The notes under the pieces: model-generated
Told to the model about the DNA's origin: nothing
What the model saw: the letters and a program-made list of their open reading frames with translations, nothing else
Database searches by the model: none
Translations under genes and position numbers: made by a program
Shown here: positions 27,339 to 36,523 of the stretch, piece after piece
Layout of the letters: each line of letters opens with the position of its first letter
Position numbering within the stretch: position 1 is the first letter of the stretch
DNA from: Devosia sp.
GTDB lineage: Bacteria > Pseudomonadota > Alphaproteobacteria > Rhizobiales > Devosiaceae
Length of the DNA: 64,000 bases
NCBI RefSeq assembly: GCF_028290625.1
Contig: NZ_JAQGJM010000001.1
Coordinates: 62,001 to 126,000 of the forward strand
Direction of reading: 5' to 3'

Positions 27339-28868
27339 ATGCAGTATCGCTTTGGCGCCTATGAGCTGCACGTCGGGCGCCGCGAACTCACCAGGTCGGG
27401 GGAGCCCGTGGCCGTCGAGCCTCAGGTCTTCGATCTGCTGGTTCACCTGGTCCGCAACCATGATCGCGTGCTCAGCAAGGATGACCTGATCGATGGTGTC
27501 TGGGGCGGGCGGATCGTTTCGGACTCGACGCTGGCAAGCCGGATCACTGCGGCCCGGAAGGCGATCGGTGACAGTGGGGAAGCCCAGAGCCTGATCCGCA
27601 CCTATCCGCGCAAGGGGATCCGCTTCGTCGGTGAGATCTTGGAGGGGCCAGCATTGGCCGCAACACCTTCGGCAGGTACTCGCGGCCGGCCATCGATTGC
27701 AGTTCTGCCGTTCGAGAATCTGAGCAACGACAGGGAGCAAGACTACTTCACGGATGGGATGGTCGCCGAAATCATCACCGGACTCAGCCGGATCAAGTGG
27801 CTATTTGTGATCTCGCGAAATTCCACCTCGATCTACCGGGGGCGTCCCGTCGACATCCGTGCGGTCGGCCGCGACCTAGGGGTGCGCTATGTGCTGGAAG
27901 GAAGCGTCCAGCGATCGGGCGATCATGTGCGGGTCACGGGCCAGCTCGTCGACACCGAAACGGCGGTGCAGGTCTGGGCCGAGCGCTACGAGGGCACGCT
28001 CGAGAGCATTTTTGCGCTCCAAGACGAAATGACAATGCATGTCATCGGTGCGCTAGAGCCAACGCTGCGCAAGGCGGAACTAGAGCGAGCGCGTCGCCGT
28101 CGCCCCGACAGTCTCGACGCCTACGATCTCTACCTGCGTGCCTTGCCGTTCGCGGCCACGGCGATGCCTGAGGACGCCGAGCAGGCCCTCCCGCTGCTGG
28201 AACAAGCGATCGGCCTAGAACCAGAATATGCGGCAGCACATGGATTTATCGCGTGGTGCCACGAACAGCGCTATCTGCGCGGCGGACTTCAGTCCGACGT
28301 GCGGGACGTCGCGAGGCATCACGCCCATATCGCTATCAAAGTGGGCTCCGACGACGCCACGGCCCTTGCGCTTGGAGGCTTTGTGGTGGGGGCCCTGGAA
28401 CTCGACTACGAGACCGCCCTCCAAGCGATCGATCGGTCGCTTTCGCTCAGCCCGTCACTGTCCCTGGCTTTCGGATTCAGCTCCATTATTCGTGCCTGGC
28501 GGGGCGACACGAGGCTGGCGGTTGAGCACGGCCGGATGGCCATACGGCTCAGTCCCTGCGATCCTCTCATCTACCTCCCCTATGTGGGACTTGCTTACGC
28601 TCATTTCTTTGCCGGTGAATTCGCCGAGGCCGCTTCCGCCGCAACGCACGCCGCGGCTGCCAACCCGAATTTCAGCGTGCCGCGCTATCTCCATGCCGCG
28701 GCGGCGTTTCGGCTTGGCAAGGTCACGGAGGCGCAGGCCTCTGCTGCCGTACTGTTGCGCCTGCAGCCAGGGTTCACGGTCAGCGGCCTGGTCGCCGGCA
28801 ACATAACCGCGCCCGGGCAAATGGACCCGCTGGCTAACGCGCTACTGAGCGTGGGCCTCCCCGCGTGA
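27339..28868 (+). CDS. winged-helix (OmpR-type) regulator with TolB-N-like and TPR domains
   Basis: About 509 residues. Residues 1-95 are a Trans_reg_C winged helix: MQYRFGAYELHVGRRELT, VFDLLVHLVRNHDRVLSKDD and RTYPRKGIRFVG. Residues about 115-250 are a TolB N-terminal-like domain (AVLPFENLSNDREQDYFTDG, GVRYVLEGSVQRSGDHVRVT), as in CadC/adenylate-cyclase-associated regulators. The remainder is helical, rich in Ala, with tetratricopeptide-like repeats (ALPLLEQAIGLEPEYAAAHG, FAEAASAATHAAAANPNFSV). No receiver domain or cyclase domain is present, so the input is probably protein-protein or ligand binding by the TPR part. ATG 27339 is used; TTG 27333 is an in-frame alternative. Confidence 0.87.
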   Translation: MQYRFGAYELHVGRRELTRSGEPVAVEPQVFDLLVHLVRNHDRVLSKDDLIDGVWGGRIVSDSTLASRITAARKAIGDSGEAQSLIRTYPRKGIRFVGEILEGPALAATPSAGTRGRPSIAVLPFENLSNDREQDYFTDGMVAEIITGLSRIKWLFVISRNSTSIYRGRPVDIRAVGRDLGVRYVLEGSVQRSGDHVRVTGQLVDTETAVQVWAERYEGTLESIFALQDEMTMHVIGALEPTLRKAELERARRRRPDSLDAYDLYLRALPFAATAMPEDAEQALPLLEQAIGLEPEYAAAHGFIAWCHEQRYLRGGLQSDVRDVARHHAHIAIKVGSDDATALALGGFVVGALELDYETALQAIDRSLSLSPSLSLAFGFSSIIRAWRGDTRLAVEHGRMAIRLSPCDPLIYLPYVGLAYAHFFAGEFAEAASAATHAAAANPNFSVPRYLHAAAAFRLGKVTEAQASAAVLLRLQPGFTVSGLVAGNITAPGQMDPLANALLSVGLPA

Positions 28869-29075
28869 TCTGTTGCCGTGTGGCAGAGCCTGTCCATTAT
28901 GTGGTGCGAAGCTGATGTTGCTCCGGCGGGACGGCAGCTTGTTGCGATTTGGATCTTTGCGCGGGAACGACCGAAATGGAGTCGGCATCTGCCCCATATC
29001 GGTTGTCCGGCGTCGCTTGGCGGTCGCCAAATTGCGGACCTTTAACAGCACGACTTGTCTGGCCCTGCGTTCCTG

Positions 29076-30635
29076 TCAGACACCCTGCCTGGCGGCGGGG
29101 CCAATTGATTCCGAGCCCGGATCGAGCTCGTTAGCATCGTCGATCATTGGAGGTTCTGCCTCGGCCTCGTGTTTTGGCTCCACCATCAAAAGACCGACGA
29201 ATACCAAGGCCAGAGCCCCCCAAGTCAGCGTCGGGACTGCCTCGCCGAGCAGCAGCATGCTCCAGCCAATGCCAGCGGCAGTGCCAGCATACGCCGTTTG
29301 ACTTCCGAAAAGGGCGCCGGTTGTCTTGATCAGCAGCATAAAGAGCAGCATCGCGAGGTTGGAGGCCGCAGCCATCACCAAAACAATGACGCCAGTTTGA
29401 CCCGCCAGCAGGTCAAGCGAAACGAAGCCGCTGGATACTGCAGCTATCGGGATCAACATGATCACTGAGGTGAGCTGAACTAACCCGAACAGTGCAATTG
29501 TGTCGATCTTCGACGGCCGGCGCTCGGCGAGAAACAAATCCTCGACCGCATAGGTGACGGGAATTAGCAGGGCGAGGACCACCCATGTCCAGTTGGCCGC
29601 AATGTTGACGGGCATACCGAAGATCAGGATTGCGATGATACCGGCGAGGCCAAGACCCAGGCCGATGAACCGCTTCACGCTGGGTAATTCGGTGCGCATC
29701 AGCGCAGCGAACAGGAAGACAATAAATCCCTCAAGCACAATTACGATCGAGACGATAAAGGCCGGCAGCTGGCTGGCCGTCCAATAGACCAGGACCTGGT
29801 TAAGGACAGCGCTCACCAGCGCAAACAGAACGATGAACGAGATATCGCCACGTCCGAGCGTGCTGAGCCTCGGTAGCGTGCCTCGCTTGAGGCTAATGCC
29901 GATGCAGATCACCGCACCGATCGAGTCGATGAGAATAGCGAGGCCCACGGGATGCGCTTCGATCTCCGATGCCATCTTGGCAAGCGGCACAACGAGCCCC
30001 CACAGCACCCCGCAGGCGATAAGCAACAGCGCACCACGAAAGGTGCGAATACTTTGGCGCAGCTTGCGTTCGCGCTCGTAGACGCTTTGCGCCATCGCCG
30101 AGAACACCTTGGCGAGCGTCCCCAGGCTATCGCCACGAACCGCCAGATCCTGGAGGCCGAGCTTGGAGGGGTTGAACTTCCCCAGCTCCAGCGTCGTCGC
30201 AGCCCGGGTCAGCTTGGCGACCTGGCGCAGATATTCCTTTTCATTGTCGCGCAGTCGCTTCTTCTCGATGCACGTCGAAAGCCTTGCTCTGAGAAGGGCC
30301 AGTTCGAAGTCCTTCGGCAGAAAATCCTCGGCGCCAAGCTCAATCGCCTTGACGACGCTGGTCATCTCCTCATCGAGGGCAGAAATAACAATGACCGGCA
30401 GATCTCTGGTCCCGCTCGAGGATTTCAGGGCCTTCAGCACCTCGAAGCCGTCCATTTCCGGCATCACGATATCGAGCAGGGCAATATCGAACGAGGCGCC
30501 GTTCAGAACTTCTAGTGCCTCTGCGCCGCTGCCAACCGCTTCGGCTGCATAGCCCAGCGCCTCTATGGCCTTCCTGAGCTTGGTTCGAATCATGGCTGAG
30601 TCATCAATGATCAGAACGCGGCCGCTCTCGGTCAT
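29076..30635 (-). CDS. response-regulator receiver domain fused to EamA (DMT) transporter
   Basis: A 519-residue fusion. Residues 1-120 are a complete receiver domain: Asp11/Asp12 (LIIDDSAM), phospho-acceptor Asp55 (LLDIVMPEMDG), Ser85 and Lys108 (AEDFLPKDF). Residues about 120-198 form a charged helical linker with HAMP-like character (GDSLGTLAKVFSAMAQSVYE, then RERKLRQ). Residues about 199-490 carry two EamA repeats with about ten transmembrane helices, starting GALLLIACGVLWGLVVPL and ending WGALALVFVGLLMVEP; the acidic C-terminal tail is probably cytosolic. EamA proteins export metabolites or amino acids. The fusion suggests that phosphorylation directly gates or assembles a transporter. 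Its ATG overlaps the upstream Hpt gene by 4 bp, and a hybrid kinase lies upstream of that, giving a full phosphorelay. The frame is continuous, with no sign of an artefactual fusion. Confidence 0.93.
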   Translation of the reverse strand: MTESGRVLIIDDSAMIRTKLRKAIEALGYAAEAVGSGAEALEVLNGASFDIALLDIVMPEMDGFEVLKALKSSSGTRDLPVIVISALDEEMTSVVKAIELGAEDFLPKDFELALLRARLSTCIEKKRLRDNEKEYLRQVAKLTRAATTLELGKFNPSKLGLQDLAVRGDSLGTLAKVFSAMAQSVYERERKLRQSIRTFRGALLLIACGVLWGLVVPLAKMASEIEAHPVGLAILIDSIGAVICIGISLKRGTLPRLSTLGRGDISFIVLFALVSAVLNQVLVYWTASQLPAFIVSIVIVLEGFIVFLFAALMRTELPSVKRFIGLGLGLAGIIAILIFGMPVNIAANWTWVVLALLIPVTYAVEDLFLAERRPSKIDTIALFGLVQLTSVIMLIPIAAVSSGFVSLDLLAGQTGVIVLVMAAASNLAMLLFMLLIKTTGALFGSQTAYAGTAAGIGWSMLLLGEAVPTLTWGALALVFVGLLMVEPKHEAEAEPPMIDDANELDPGSESIGPAARQGV

Positions 30636-31000
30636 CGGCTGTTCACGGGATAGAGGTTCCGTAGTTCGGCGACTGCTTCGGTGAACGCCAGGTTTGCTGC
30701 ATCGACATCCGACGTCCCGGGACGTTCTCCGGCCGCGCAGCGCGCTTCAAGCTTGGCACAGAGTGCGGACAGCTCGATAGCGCCCATATCTCTGGCATTC
30801 GACTTGAGCGAATGCGCCGCCCTGCGCATCGTTAGAAGGTCGGCCGAGCACTGTGATAAGGTGATCGCTTCAATAAGCCCGGGACCTTCTTCAAGAAAAG
30901 ACTCGACTAGCTCTACGAGATCGACTTCGTCGCCACCGACGATATCGCGCAATTTGTCCAGCGCCTGTCTGTCGATTGCCAATTTGCCCCCCCGCTGCAT
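30632..31000 (-). CDS. stand-alone histidine phosphotransfer (Hpt) protein
   Basis: A 122-residue four-helix-bundle Hpt protein that would carry phosphate from the hybrid kinase to the receiver-transporter fusion. The phosphorylatable His63 is in RRAAHSLKSNARDMGA, the canonical HxxKxxxxxxG pattern; the preceding helix is VELVESFLEEGPGLIEA. ATG 31000 fits the usual Hpt length; a GTG at 31054 in frame would add 18 residues. The 3' end overlaps the transporter fusion (ATGA). Kinase, Hpt and output gene lie in one direction. Confidence 0.9.
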   Translation of the reverse strand: MQRGGKLAIDRQALDKLRDIVGGDEVDLVELVESFLEEGPGLIEAITLSQCSADLLTMRRAAHSLKSNARDMGAIELSALCAKLEARCAAGERPGTSDVDAANLAFTEAVAELRNLYPVNSR

Positions 31001-31135
31001 GAAATCGACGACACCTAATACTGATTTAGTATCGGCGTGAATGTTGACGGCCACCCAACATCATTGTCAATGGGGACAGTCTAACTATCCAGTACGACGC
31101 GGGCGCCATTCGCCCCGGCCTGAATAACGCACAAT

Positions 31136-33946
31136 CTAGATTTGGGTAGAAGCGGTGAAAGCGCGTCTCAGTGAGGCGACAATCTTTTCGACGTGCAGCG
31201 GTTTGCTGACATAGTCGTCGAGCCCGGCCTCAAGATACCGTTCGCGATCGCCGGACATCGCGTTCGCAGTGAGCGCCACGACGTAGGGCTGCGACCTGCC
31301 CTGGACCGACGCGCGGATCAGCCTCGTCGCCTCGATGCCGTCCATGTCGGGCATCTCGATATCCATGAACACGACGTCATGGGCACCCAGGGCATAAGAT
31401 GCAATTGCCGAGCGGCCGTCGGCGGCCAGATCTGGCGTGTAGCCGAGGCGCTCGAGCACCTTGATAGCGAGCTTGCGGTTGGTGGCGTTGTCGTCCACCA
31501 GCAAGATGTTGAGAGGGTACTTGCTGGCCGTTTCGGCAACAGCGAAATCGCCAGCTTGGTCCGTCTTGTAAGTGCGTAGCGCGACGCCGGCAAAGATGGC
31601 CATGAAGGCGTTGAGCAGCGGCGAAGCTTTGATCGGCCGGTTGAGAACGACCGCGACCTTGACGCGTTCCATGTCGCGCTTCTGCTGCTCCGAGATCGGG
31701 AGCATCGCACTCAGGAGCACGATCGGCATATTGCCGCGCTCGCCCAATGCGCGAATCCGTCTAGCCAGGACAATACCGCCTGTTCCGGGCAAGTCCAGGT
31801 CGAGCACTAGGACGTCCGGGGGCCCGCTGCCCAAAACCACTGCCATTGCCTCGGACGCCGAGGCAATGGCAGTGGCCTCCATCCCCCACGATTGTGCTAA
31901 CTGCGAGACGATCCGCTGGTTCGTGGTATTGTCGTCTACGACAAGCACCCGCCTTCCGGCGAGTTCGGGCGCAGGCGGCGGGCCCGGCAGGTTGCCCGCT
32001 GGGGCGCTCCGGGTGCTCAACGTAAAGCTGAAGGTAGCGCCGCTCCCCTCGACGCTGTCGACCCATACCTCACCACCCATGAGGTCAATAAGGCGCTTGC
32101 TGATGGCAAGGCCGAGGCCGGTGCCGCCATAGCGACGCGTCGTCGATGCGTCGATCTGACTGAACGACTTGAACAGTCGGTCCATCCGATCCTTCGGGAT
32201 TCCGATGCCGGTGTCACTTATGGCAAACCGCAGCACCACTCCGGTAGGGTCCTGGTCGGTTTGCGGCACCGGCGTCACCGAGAGGATGATCTCGCCTCTG
32301 TCGGTGAACTTGACCGCGTTGTTGAGCAAATTGAGTAGAATCTGGCGCAGGCGATCGTTGTCGGCAACTATGGTCTCCGGAGTGCCTGGTTCGATGATGT
32401 AGCCCAGATCGAGCCGCTTTTCGGCGGCCCTCGTCGCAACGAGATCGATCGCGCCTTCGATGCAATCCCTGAGGACGAACGGGCGGAGATCGAGATCGAG
32501 TTTGCCGGCCTCGACCTTGGAGAAATCGAGGATGTCGTTGATGATCGTCAGCAGCGCCTCGGCGCTGTCGTTGACGGTCTGGCCAAGGTCGCGCTGCTCG
32601 TTATTGAGCCTGGTGCCCAGCAGCAGGTTCATCATGCCGATGATGCCGTTCATCGGCGTGCGAATCTCGTGGCTCATCGTGGCAAGGAACGTGCTCTTTG
32701 CCTCGTTGGCAGCCTCTGCCGCTTCCTTCGCCTGCTGCTGCGACAGCGAAAGCTGCAGGGTCTCGGTGTAGAGCTGCGCGTTGTGAAGCGCCGCGCCGGC
32801 ATTGGCGGCAATGGTGAACAGCAGGCGGACCGAATTGTCGTCGAACATGCCCTCCCGGGTGGTGCTCTGTACGCTGATGACGCCCATAGTGCCCTGGTTG
32901 GTCTTGATCGGTACGCCGAGATAGGACAGCGCATCTTTGCCAACCCGGGTAGCGCCGATCTCGGCGCTGCGCTCGTCCAGGTCCTGATTGATAAGCAGTG
33001 GCTCACCGGTCTCGATGATCTTGCTGGTGAGCCCCTCACCCAGCTTCAGCGTGGAGAATGCTTCTCCATACTGGTAGGGGAAGTCGATTAGGCCGGTCTG
33101 GGGGTCCAGCAGCGCGACGTAGACAATGTCCGCCGCGAAAATGTCGCGCATTTGGTTGCCGATCAGCTGAATCGTGCTGTCGAAGTCGGCCTCGGCAATC
33201 AGCGCCTCGCTGACCTTGCTGATGGCGCCGAATTCGGCGGCGCGCTGCTCGCTTTGCTTCAGCAGGCGCTGGGTCTCATCAAACAGGCGAGCATTTGCGA
33301 TGGCGACACCCATGCTGGTCGAGAGCCCCTGAAGCAGACCCACATGAGCCTTGTTGAAGGCATTTGGCTCATAGCTTTGGACGCTGACCACACCCAAAAC
33401 TTCGTCCCCTGCTATGATCGGCACGCCGAGATAGGATTCGGTATTGTCGTCTTCCGTCGGCGCCAGGGCGCCTAGTACAGCCTGTTCTGCTCCCGTGTTC
33501 AGCAGCAACGGTTGTCCGGAGAGGATCACCTTCGACGTTAGGCCCTCGCCCATCGCGAATGGTTCCGGCTCGGTGTAGGTGCCGGAAAATGCGTAGGGGA
33601 CCGAGATCAGACCCGAACTATTGTCAATCAGCAGAATCTCGATGAGCTTGTCGACAAAAATCTCCCTGACTTTGTCGCCCACGATGCGGGTCACCGTCAT
33701 CACGTTCAACGACTTGGTCATCGCCTCGCCGACGCTGTTGAAAATAGCGATCTCCTTGGCGCGCCGGTCGCTCTCCTGCGCGGTACGCGTCAGGGTACGG
33801 GCCAGCGCTGCGATGTCATCGTGGCCTTCTGCAAGCGATGTGAGTTCATTCCAATCGGCGCTGTCTGTTGCAAGGCGTAGTTTGTGCAGCCGTTCGGAAA
33901 GAGACCCGGAATTTGAGTAGGTAAGAGTATCGCAGGCTTCGGACAT
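31136..33946 (-). CDS. soluble hybrid histidine kinase, GAF-GAF-HisKA-HATPase-REC-REC
   Basis: A 936-residue cytosolic sensor kinase with no transmembrane segment. GAF1 is about 65-225 and GAF2 about 235-395; they are internal paralogues sharing [20 protein letters not shown] and SYLGVPI motifs. HisKA follows with His426 ([13 protein letters not shown]), then HATPase_c about 525-645 (N box [10 protein letters not shown]1 DTGIGIP, G2 [10 protein letters not shown]). REC1 (about 665-785) has Asp671/672 and Asp716 but Arg770 where the conserved Lys is expected; REC2 (about 812-930) is complete with Asp818/819, Asp862 and Lys915. The start ATG 33946 is preceded by GGAGGGATC, a strong ribosome binding site; an open frame further upstream has no similarity. 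Signal is probably a small ligand or redox cue sensed by the GAFs. It is the first gene of the phosphorelay operon. Confidence 0.95.
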   Translation of the reverse strand: MSEACDTLTYSNSGSLSERLHKLRLATDSADWNELTSLAEGHDDIAALARTLTRTAQESDRRAKEIAIFNSVGEAMTKSLNVMTVTRIVGDKVREIFVDKLIEILLIDNSSGLISVPYAFSGTYTEPEPFAMGEGLTSKVILSGQPLLLNTGAEQAVLGALAPTEDDNTESYLGVPIIAGDEVLGVVSVQSYEPNAFNKAHVGLLQGLSTSMGVAIANARLFDETQRLLKQSEQRAAEFGAISKVSEALIAEADFDSTIQLIGNQMRDIFAADIVYVALLDPQTGLIDFPYQYGEAFSTLKLGEGLTSKIIETGEPLLINQDLDERSAEIGATRVGKDALSYLGVPIKTNQGTMGVISVQSTTREGMFDDNSVRLLFTIAANAGAALHNAQLYTETLQLSLSQQQAKEAAEAANEAKSTFLATMSHEIRTPMNGIIGMMNLLLGTRLNNEQRDLGQTVNDSAEALLTIINDILDFSKVEAGKLDLDLRPFVLRDCIEGAIDLVATRAAEKRLDLGYIIEPGTPETIVADNDRLRQILLNLLNNAVKFTDRGEIILSVTPVPQTDQDPTGVVLRFAISDTGIGIPKDRMDRLFKSFSQIDASTTRRYGGTGLGLAISKRLIDLMGGEVWVDSVEGSGATFSFTLSTRSAPAGNLPGPPPAPELAGRRVLVVDDNTTNQRIVSQLAQSWGMEATAIASASEAMAVVLGSGPPDVLVLDLDLPGTGGIVLARRIRALGERGNMPIVLLSAMLPISEQQKRDMERVKVAVVLNRPIKASPLLNAFMAIFAGVALRTYKTDQAGDFAVAETASKYPLNILLVDDNATNRKLAIKVLERLGYTPDLAADGRSAIASYALGAHDVVFMDIEMPDMDGIEATRLIRASVQGRSQPYVVALTANAMSGDRERYLEAGLDDYVSKPLHVEKIVASLRRAFTASTQI

Positions 33947-34458
33947 GATCCCTCCGTGGCCCTGGAGTATCTCAGGCGGGCACTTGCCTAGCAGGCTGGT
34001 ACCGGGTCGGAAGTTCCTTGGTGGTAACCGGCTCGTGAACCAGAGGTTGGCACAGATATGCGCAAGTTGCACCGATGTTGCGAAAGCCGGCTTTGGGCCA
34101 GATCTCTGCTCGTCGCATCGGGCAATTCAATGTCGCCTCCTGGGTTACGCATTCCAATATTCGCCGTCGAACTCCGCACTTTCGTCTTACGTGCGCTATT
34201 CCGCCCGCTCAACGTCCGCTTATTTGCAACCGCAAAGATGGTCTGAAGGTCCGAAATGGGGTCGCAAGCCGCCGGACTGCGCCCCGTTCCAAGCGATCGC
34301 GCAAAGGACTTACCGATGGTCGGATTGGGCGAGAGGAGACTGGTAGCTTCTGGCGTTTGAGAGACACTGGCGGACGTTCCGCACAGCCAAGGTCTTGGAC
34401 TGGCCCACCACGCACATCCACGTGCGGAAATCATCACTACTCCAGGGAGAGTGGCCGC
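33947..34458. other. intergenic region upstream of phosphorelay operon
   Basis: About 510 bp with no gene that I can support; it should contain the promoter of the minus-strand kinase operon, but no clear -35/-10 pair stands out. The far end abuts the 3' end of a damaged peptidase gene. Confidence 0.45.
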
Positions 34459-34971
34459 CTAAGCAGCCGCCATATTCAGCGCTGGTTCGGGTCCGTCGAC
34501 CACCGGGCTGATGAAGGGGTTCTCGGCCCGGAAACGTCGATGCTCCTCACCCGCCCGTCCCAGCATGGCGGGATCGTGGATCAGGTCGGCAGCGGTGCTG
34601 GCCATGGCCTTGGCGGCGAGCACCATGCCTTTGTGTGCCGCCGGCATCTTGCCCTGTGCGACCAACTGCCACGAATGGCCGGGCGTGCCGATCGCGTAGC
34701 AGGCGACGCGGCATTGGACAGCGGGGACGACCCAACTGACCGTGCCGACATCGGTCGAGCCCACCGAGGTGTCGTTGCCGGCGCCCAGCGGGTAGATCGC
34801 TTCGCTCAGTGTTTCGCCGGCCACCGGGGCGAGGCCGAAGCGCGCATAGGAGGTGACGATATCCTGCCGCGATAGTGTCTGCTGGATTTCCCCGGCAAAG
34901 GCGCGGTCGGCCGCGTCGAAGCCGGGACCGCCGAGGCGCAGCAGGTTTGCGTACATGGTGGCTTCGAGCAT
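34459..34971 (-). pseudogene. M20-family amidohydrolase (AbgB-like), C-terminal fragment
   Basis: About 170 codons equal to the last third of an M20 peptidase/amidohydrolase of the p-aminobenzoyl-glutamate hydrolase B type: GAGNDTSVGSTDVGTVSWVV, then IGTPGHSWQLVAQGKMPAAH with a metal or substrate His, and the final helices. The N-terminal catalytic and dimerisation regions are missing; upstream the sequence runs into a LacI-type sensor domain at about 34972-34985. It is a deletion remnant. Confidence 0.8.
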
Positions 34972-35566
34972 AGATTGCCGACGAGATTGGCGTCGCCGCT
35001 GAGCACATGGGCTATGTGGCGATGGCCATTCGCCAGGAGGTGGTTAACGGCCGCGCTGGCGGCTCGCTCATTATCTATCAACACATGGGGCAGGACTGCC
35101 GCCCCCACCAGCTCGCTTATCGCCACGATGGGTGGCAGCTCATCGTAAAACGTTCGGATGTGTCGATACTGGGATTCGGAAAGATCGATGCCGGACAGAA
35201 TGATAACACCATCCACTTTGCCGCCAAGTAAGTGGTTCAGCACGAATTCATGGGCGTTTTGGTCTGGGCCGGACGCGATGATCACCGCGTATCCAGCTTG
35301 TGCGGCACGTTTCTGCAGCCCCCTGAATACCTCGCCATAATAAATGTTGCCGAGGTCGATGGCGATCGCAATGACGGCTGAGGTGCGCTTGACTTTTTGA
35401 AGGCTCGCGTCGGCTCGCTCACTACGTAATTCAGTTCCTTGATCGCCTCGCGGACCCGCTCCAATGTCTTCGGTGCAACGCGCTGCGGCATCGCCAAGGC
35501 GCGACTTACCGTGCCTACGGATGTTCCCGCATGGCTGGCCACTTCGCGCATCGTCGCTCTTTTCAC
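34972..35566 (-). pseudogene. LacI-family regulator, frameshifted and 3' truncated
   Basis: GTG 35566 starts a LacI helix-turn-helix (KRATMREVASHAGTSVGTVS, then APKTLERVREAIKELNYVV). Near 35395 the frame shifts; the sensor domain continues as SAVIAIAIDLGNIYYGEVFR, shifts again to VIIASGPDQNAHEFVLNHLL, and reads through VDGVIILSGIDL and VLIDNERAASAAVNHLLANG to AHVLSGDANLVGN, where it stops at the junction with the M20 fragment. The last third of the protein is missing. It is independent of the LacI fragment at 24.8 kb. Confidence 0.8.
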
Positions 35567-35677
35567 TTCGCCCGTCCTTTGGAGCTGGTCGCAGCCGACA
35601 TCATTGCAGACACCGCCGGCGCCCACAGTGTGTACGGGTTCGTTCGAGGCCTTTGGCTTCATGGATGCATTCAACGT

Positions 35678-36409
35678 TCAGGACATATGCTCCGCCATGA
35701 ACCGCTCGATGCTTTCGGACGTCCGACGATAGTGAGCCGTCAGCAACGCAACGGCCTCATCCGTGTTCCGCGCAAATGCAGCCTCCATGATTTGTCTGTG
35801 CTCGCCGGCGATATTGCGGCTGGTTGCCGGGGTCTTCCCTGTCAAGGTTGGGAGCCGGTAGCGTTGCGTTTCCGCGTATAGTTGATCGGCGAGATCGATG
35901 AGGCGTCTCGATCGGCATTTCGCAATGAGGGCCCCGTGAAAGTCCTTGTGGCGAGCTTCCAGCGCGGACAACTCCTCCATGCTGACGGTTTCGCTGTTCG
36001 TCATTCGACGCGCTTGGAGATCAAGTGAGTGAAATGTTGATACGATACGCGCTTCCCAGTCGTCATCGCCATATTCGATCGAGCGTCGAAGAGCTTCGCT
36101 TTCGATCAGGATGCGTGTTTCCGTCGCGTCCCACATCTCTTCGGTTGAAACCGCTGCAACCGAGAAGCCTCGCAACGCCGCGGAGGCGACAAGTCGCTCG
36201 GTTTGCAGACGATTGAGTGCCTCGCGCAGAGGCGAGAAGCTCAACCCGTACCGTTGCCTCAGAAGCTCCAGCCGCAAGGGCTGACCGGGAGCGAAGACGC
36301 CGGTGATGATGTCCTGCCGAAGCCTTTGGTACGCTAGGGCGGCTAACGTTTCGGGCGCCTTCACGCCGCCAGCCTCAGTGCTTTTCCCGAGTTCGAGCGT
36401 GTTTCGCAT
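35678..36409 (-). CDS. GntR-family regulator, FadR/FCD type
   Basis: A 243-residue repressor-type regulator. The winged helix is at about 20-90 (AYQRLRQDIITGVFAPGQPL, LSFSPLREALNRLQTERLV) and the all-helical FCD ligand domain at about 100-235, with the metal-binding Asp/His set plausibly in EARHKDFHGAL and EHRQIMEAA. FCD regulators usually sense an organic acid of the pathway they control. It is divergent from the cupin-dioxygenase operon with about 110 bp between start codons, and a 15-bp motif there recurs before the aldehyde dehydrogenase gene, so it is the likely local regulator of this catabolic island. Confidence 0.92.
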   Translation of the reverse strand: MRNTLELGKSTEAGGVKAPETLAALAYQRLRQDIITGVFAPGQPLRLELLRQRYGLSFSPLREALNRLQTERLVASAALRGFSVAAVSTEEMWDATETRILIESEALRRSIEYGDDDWEARIVSTFHSLDLQARRMTNSETVSMEELSALEARHKDFHGALIAKCRSRRLIDLADQLYAETQRYRLPTLTGKTPATSRNIAGEHRQIMEAAFARNTDEAVALLTAHYRRTSESIERFMAEHMS

Positions 36410-36471
36410 GTCCTGCTTAGTCTCCTGATACGCCGCTCTTATATCATAGAATAGGCGAACGTAAAAAACTC

Positions 36472-36486
36472 TTTCTTTCGAAAATC
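36472..36486 (+). promoter_or_regulatory. 15-bp putative operator of the catabolic regulon (copy 1)
   Basis: TTTCTTTCGAAAATC, containing the palindromic core TTTCGAAA, lies between the divergent GntR gene and the cupin dioxygenase gene, about 40-50 bp before the dioxygenase start. Its exact reverse complement occurs at 41266-41280 before the aldehyde dehydrogenase gene. Binding by the GntR protein is inferred from position. Confidence 0.6.
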
Positions 36487-36523
36487 AGACATGTCATATA
36501 AAAACATGCAGGAGGAAATGCTC

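Noticed and set aside
34040..34070. Sigma54-like TGGCAC...TTGCA on the plus strand
   Set aside because: The GG-to-GC spacing is wrong for a -24/-12 promoter and no plus-strand gene follows.
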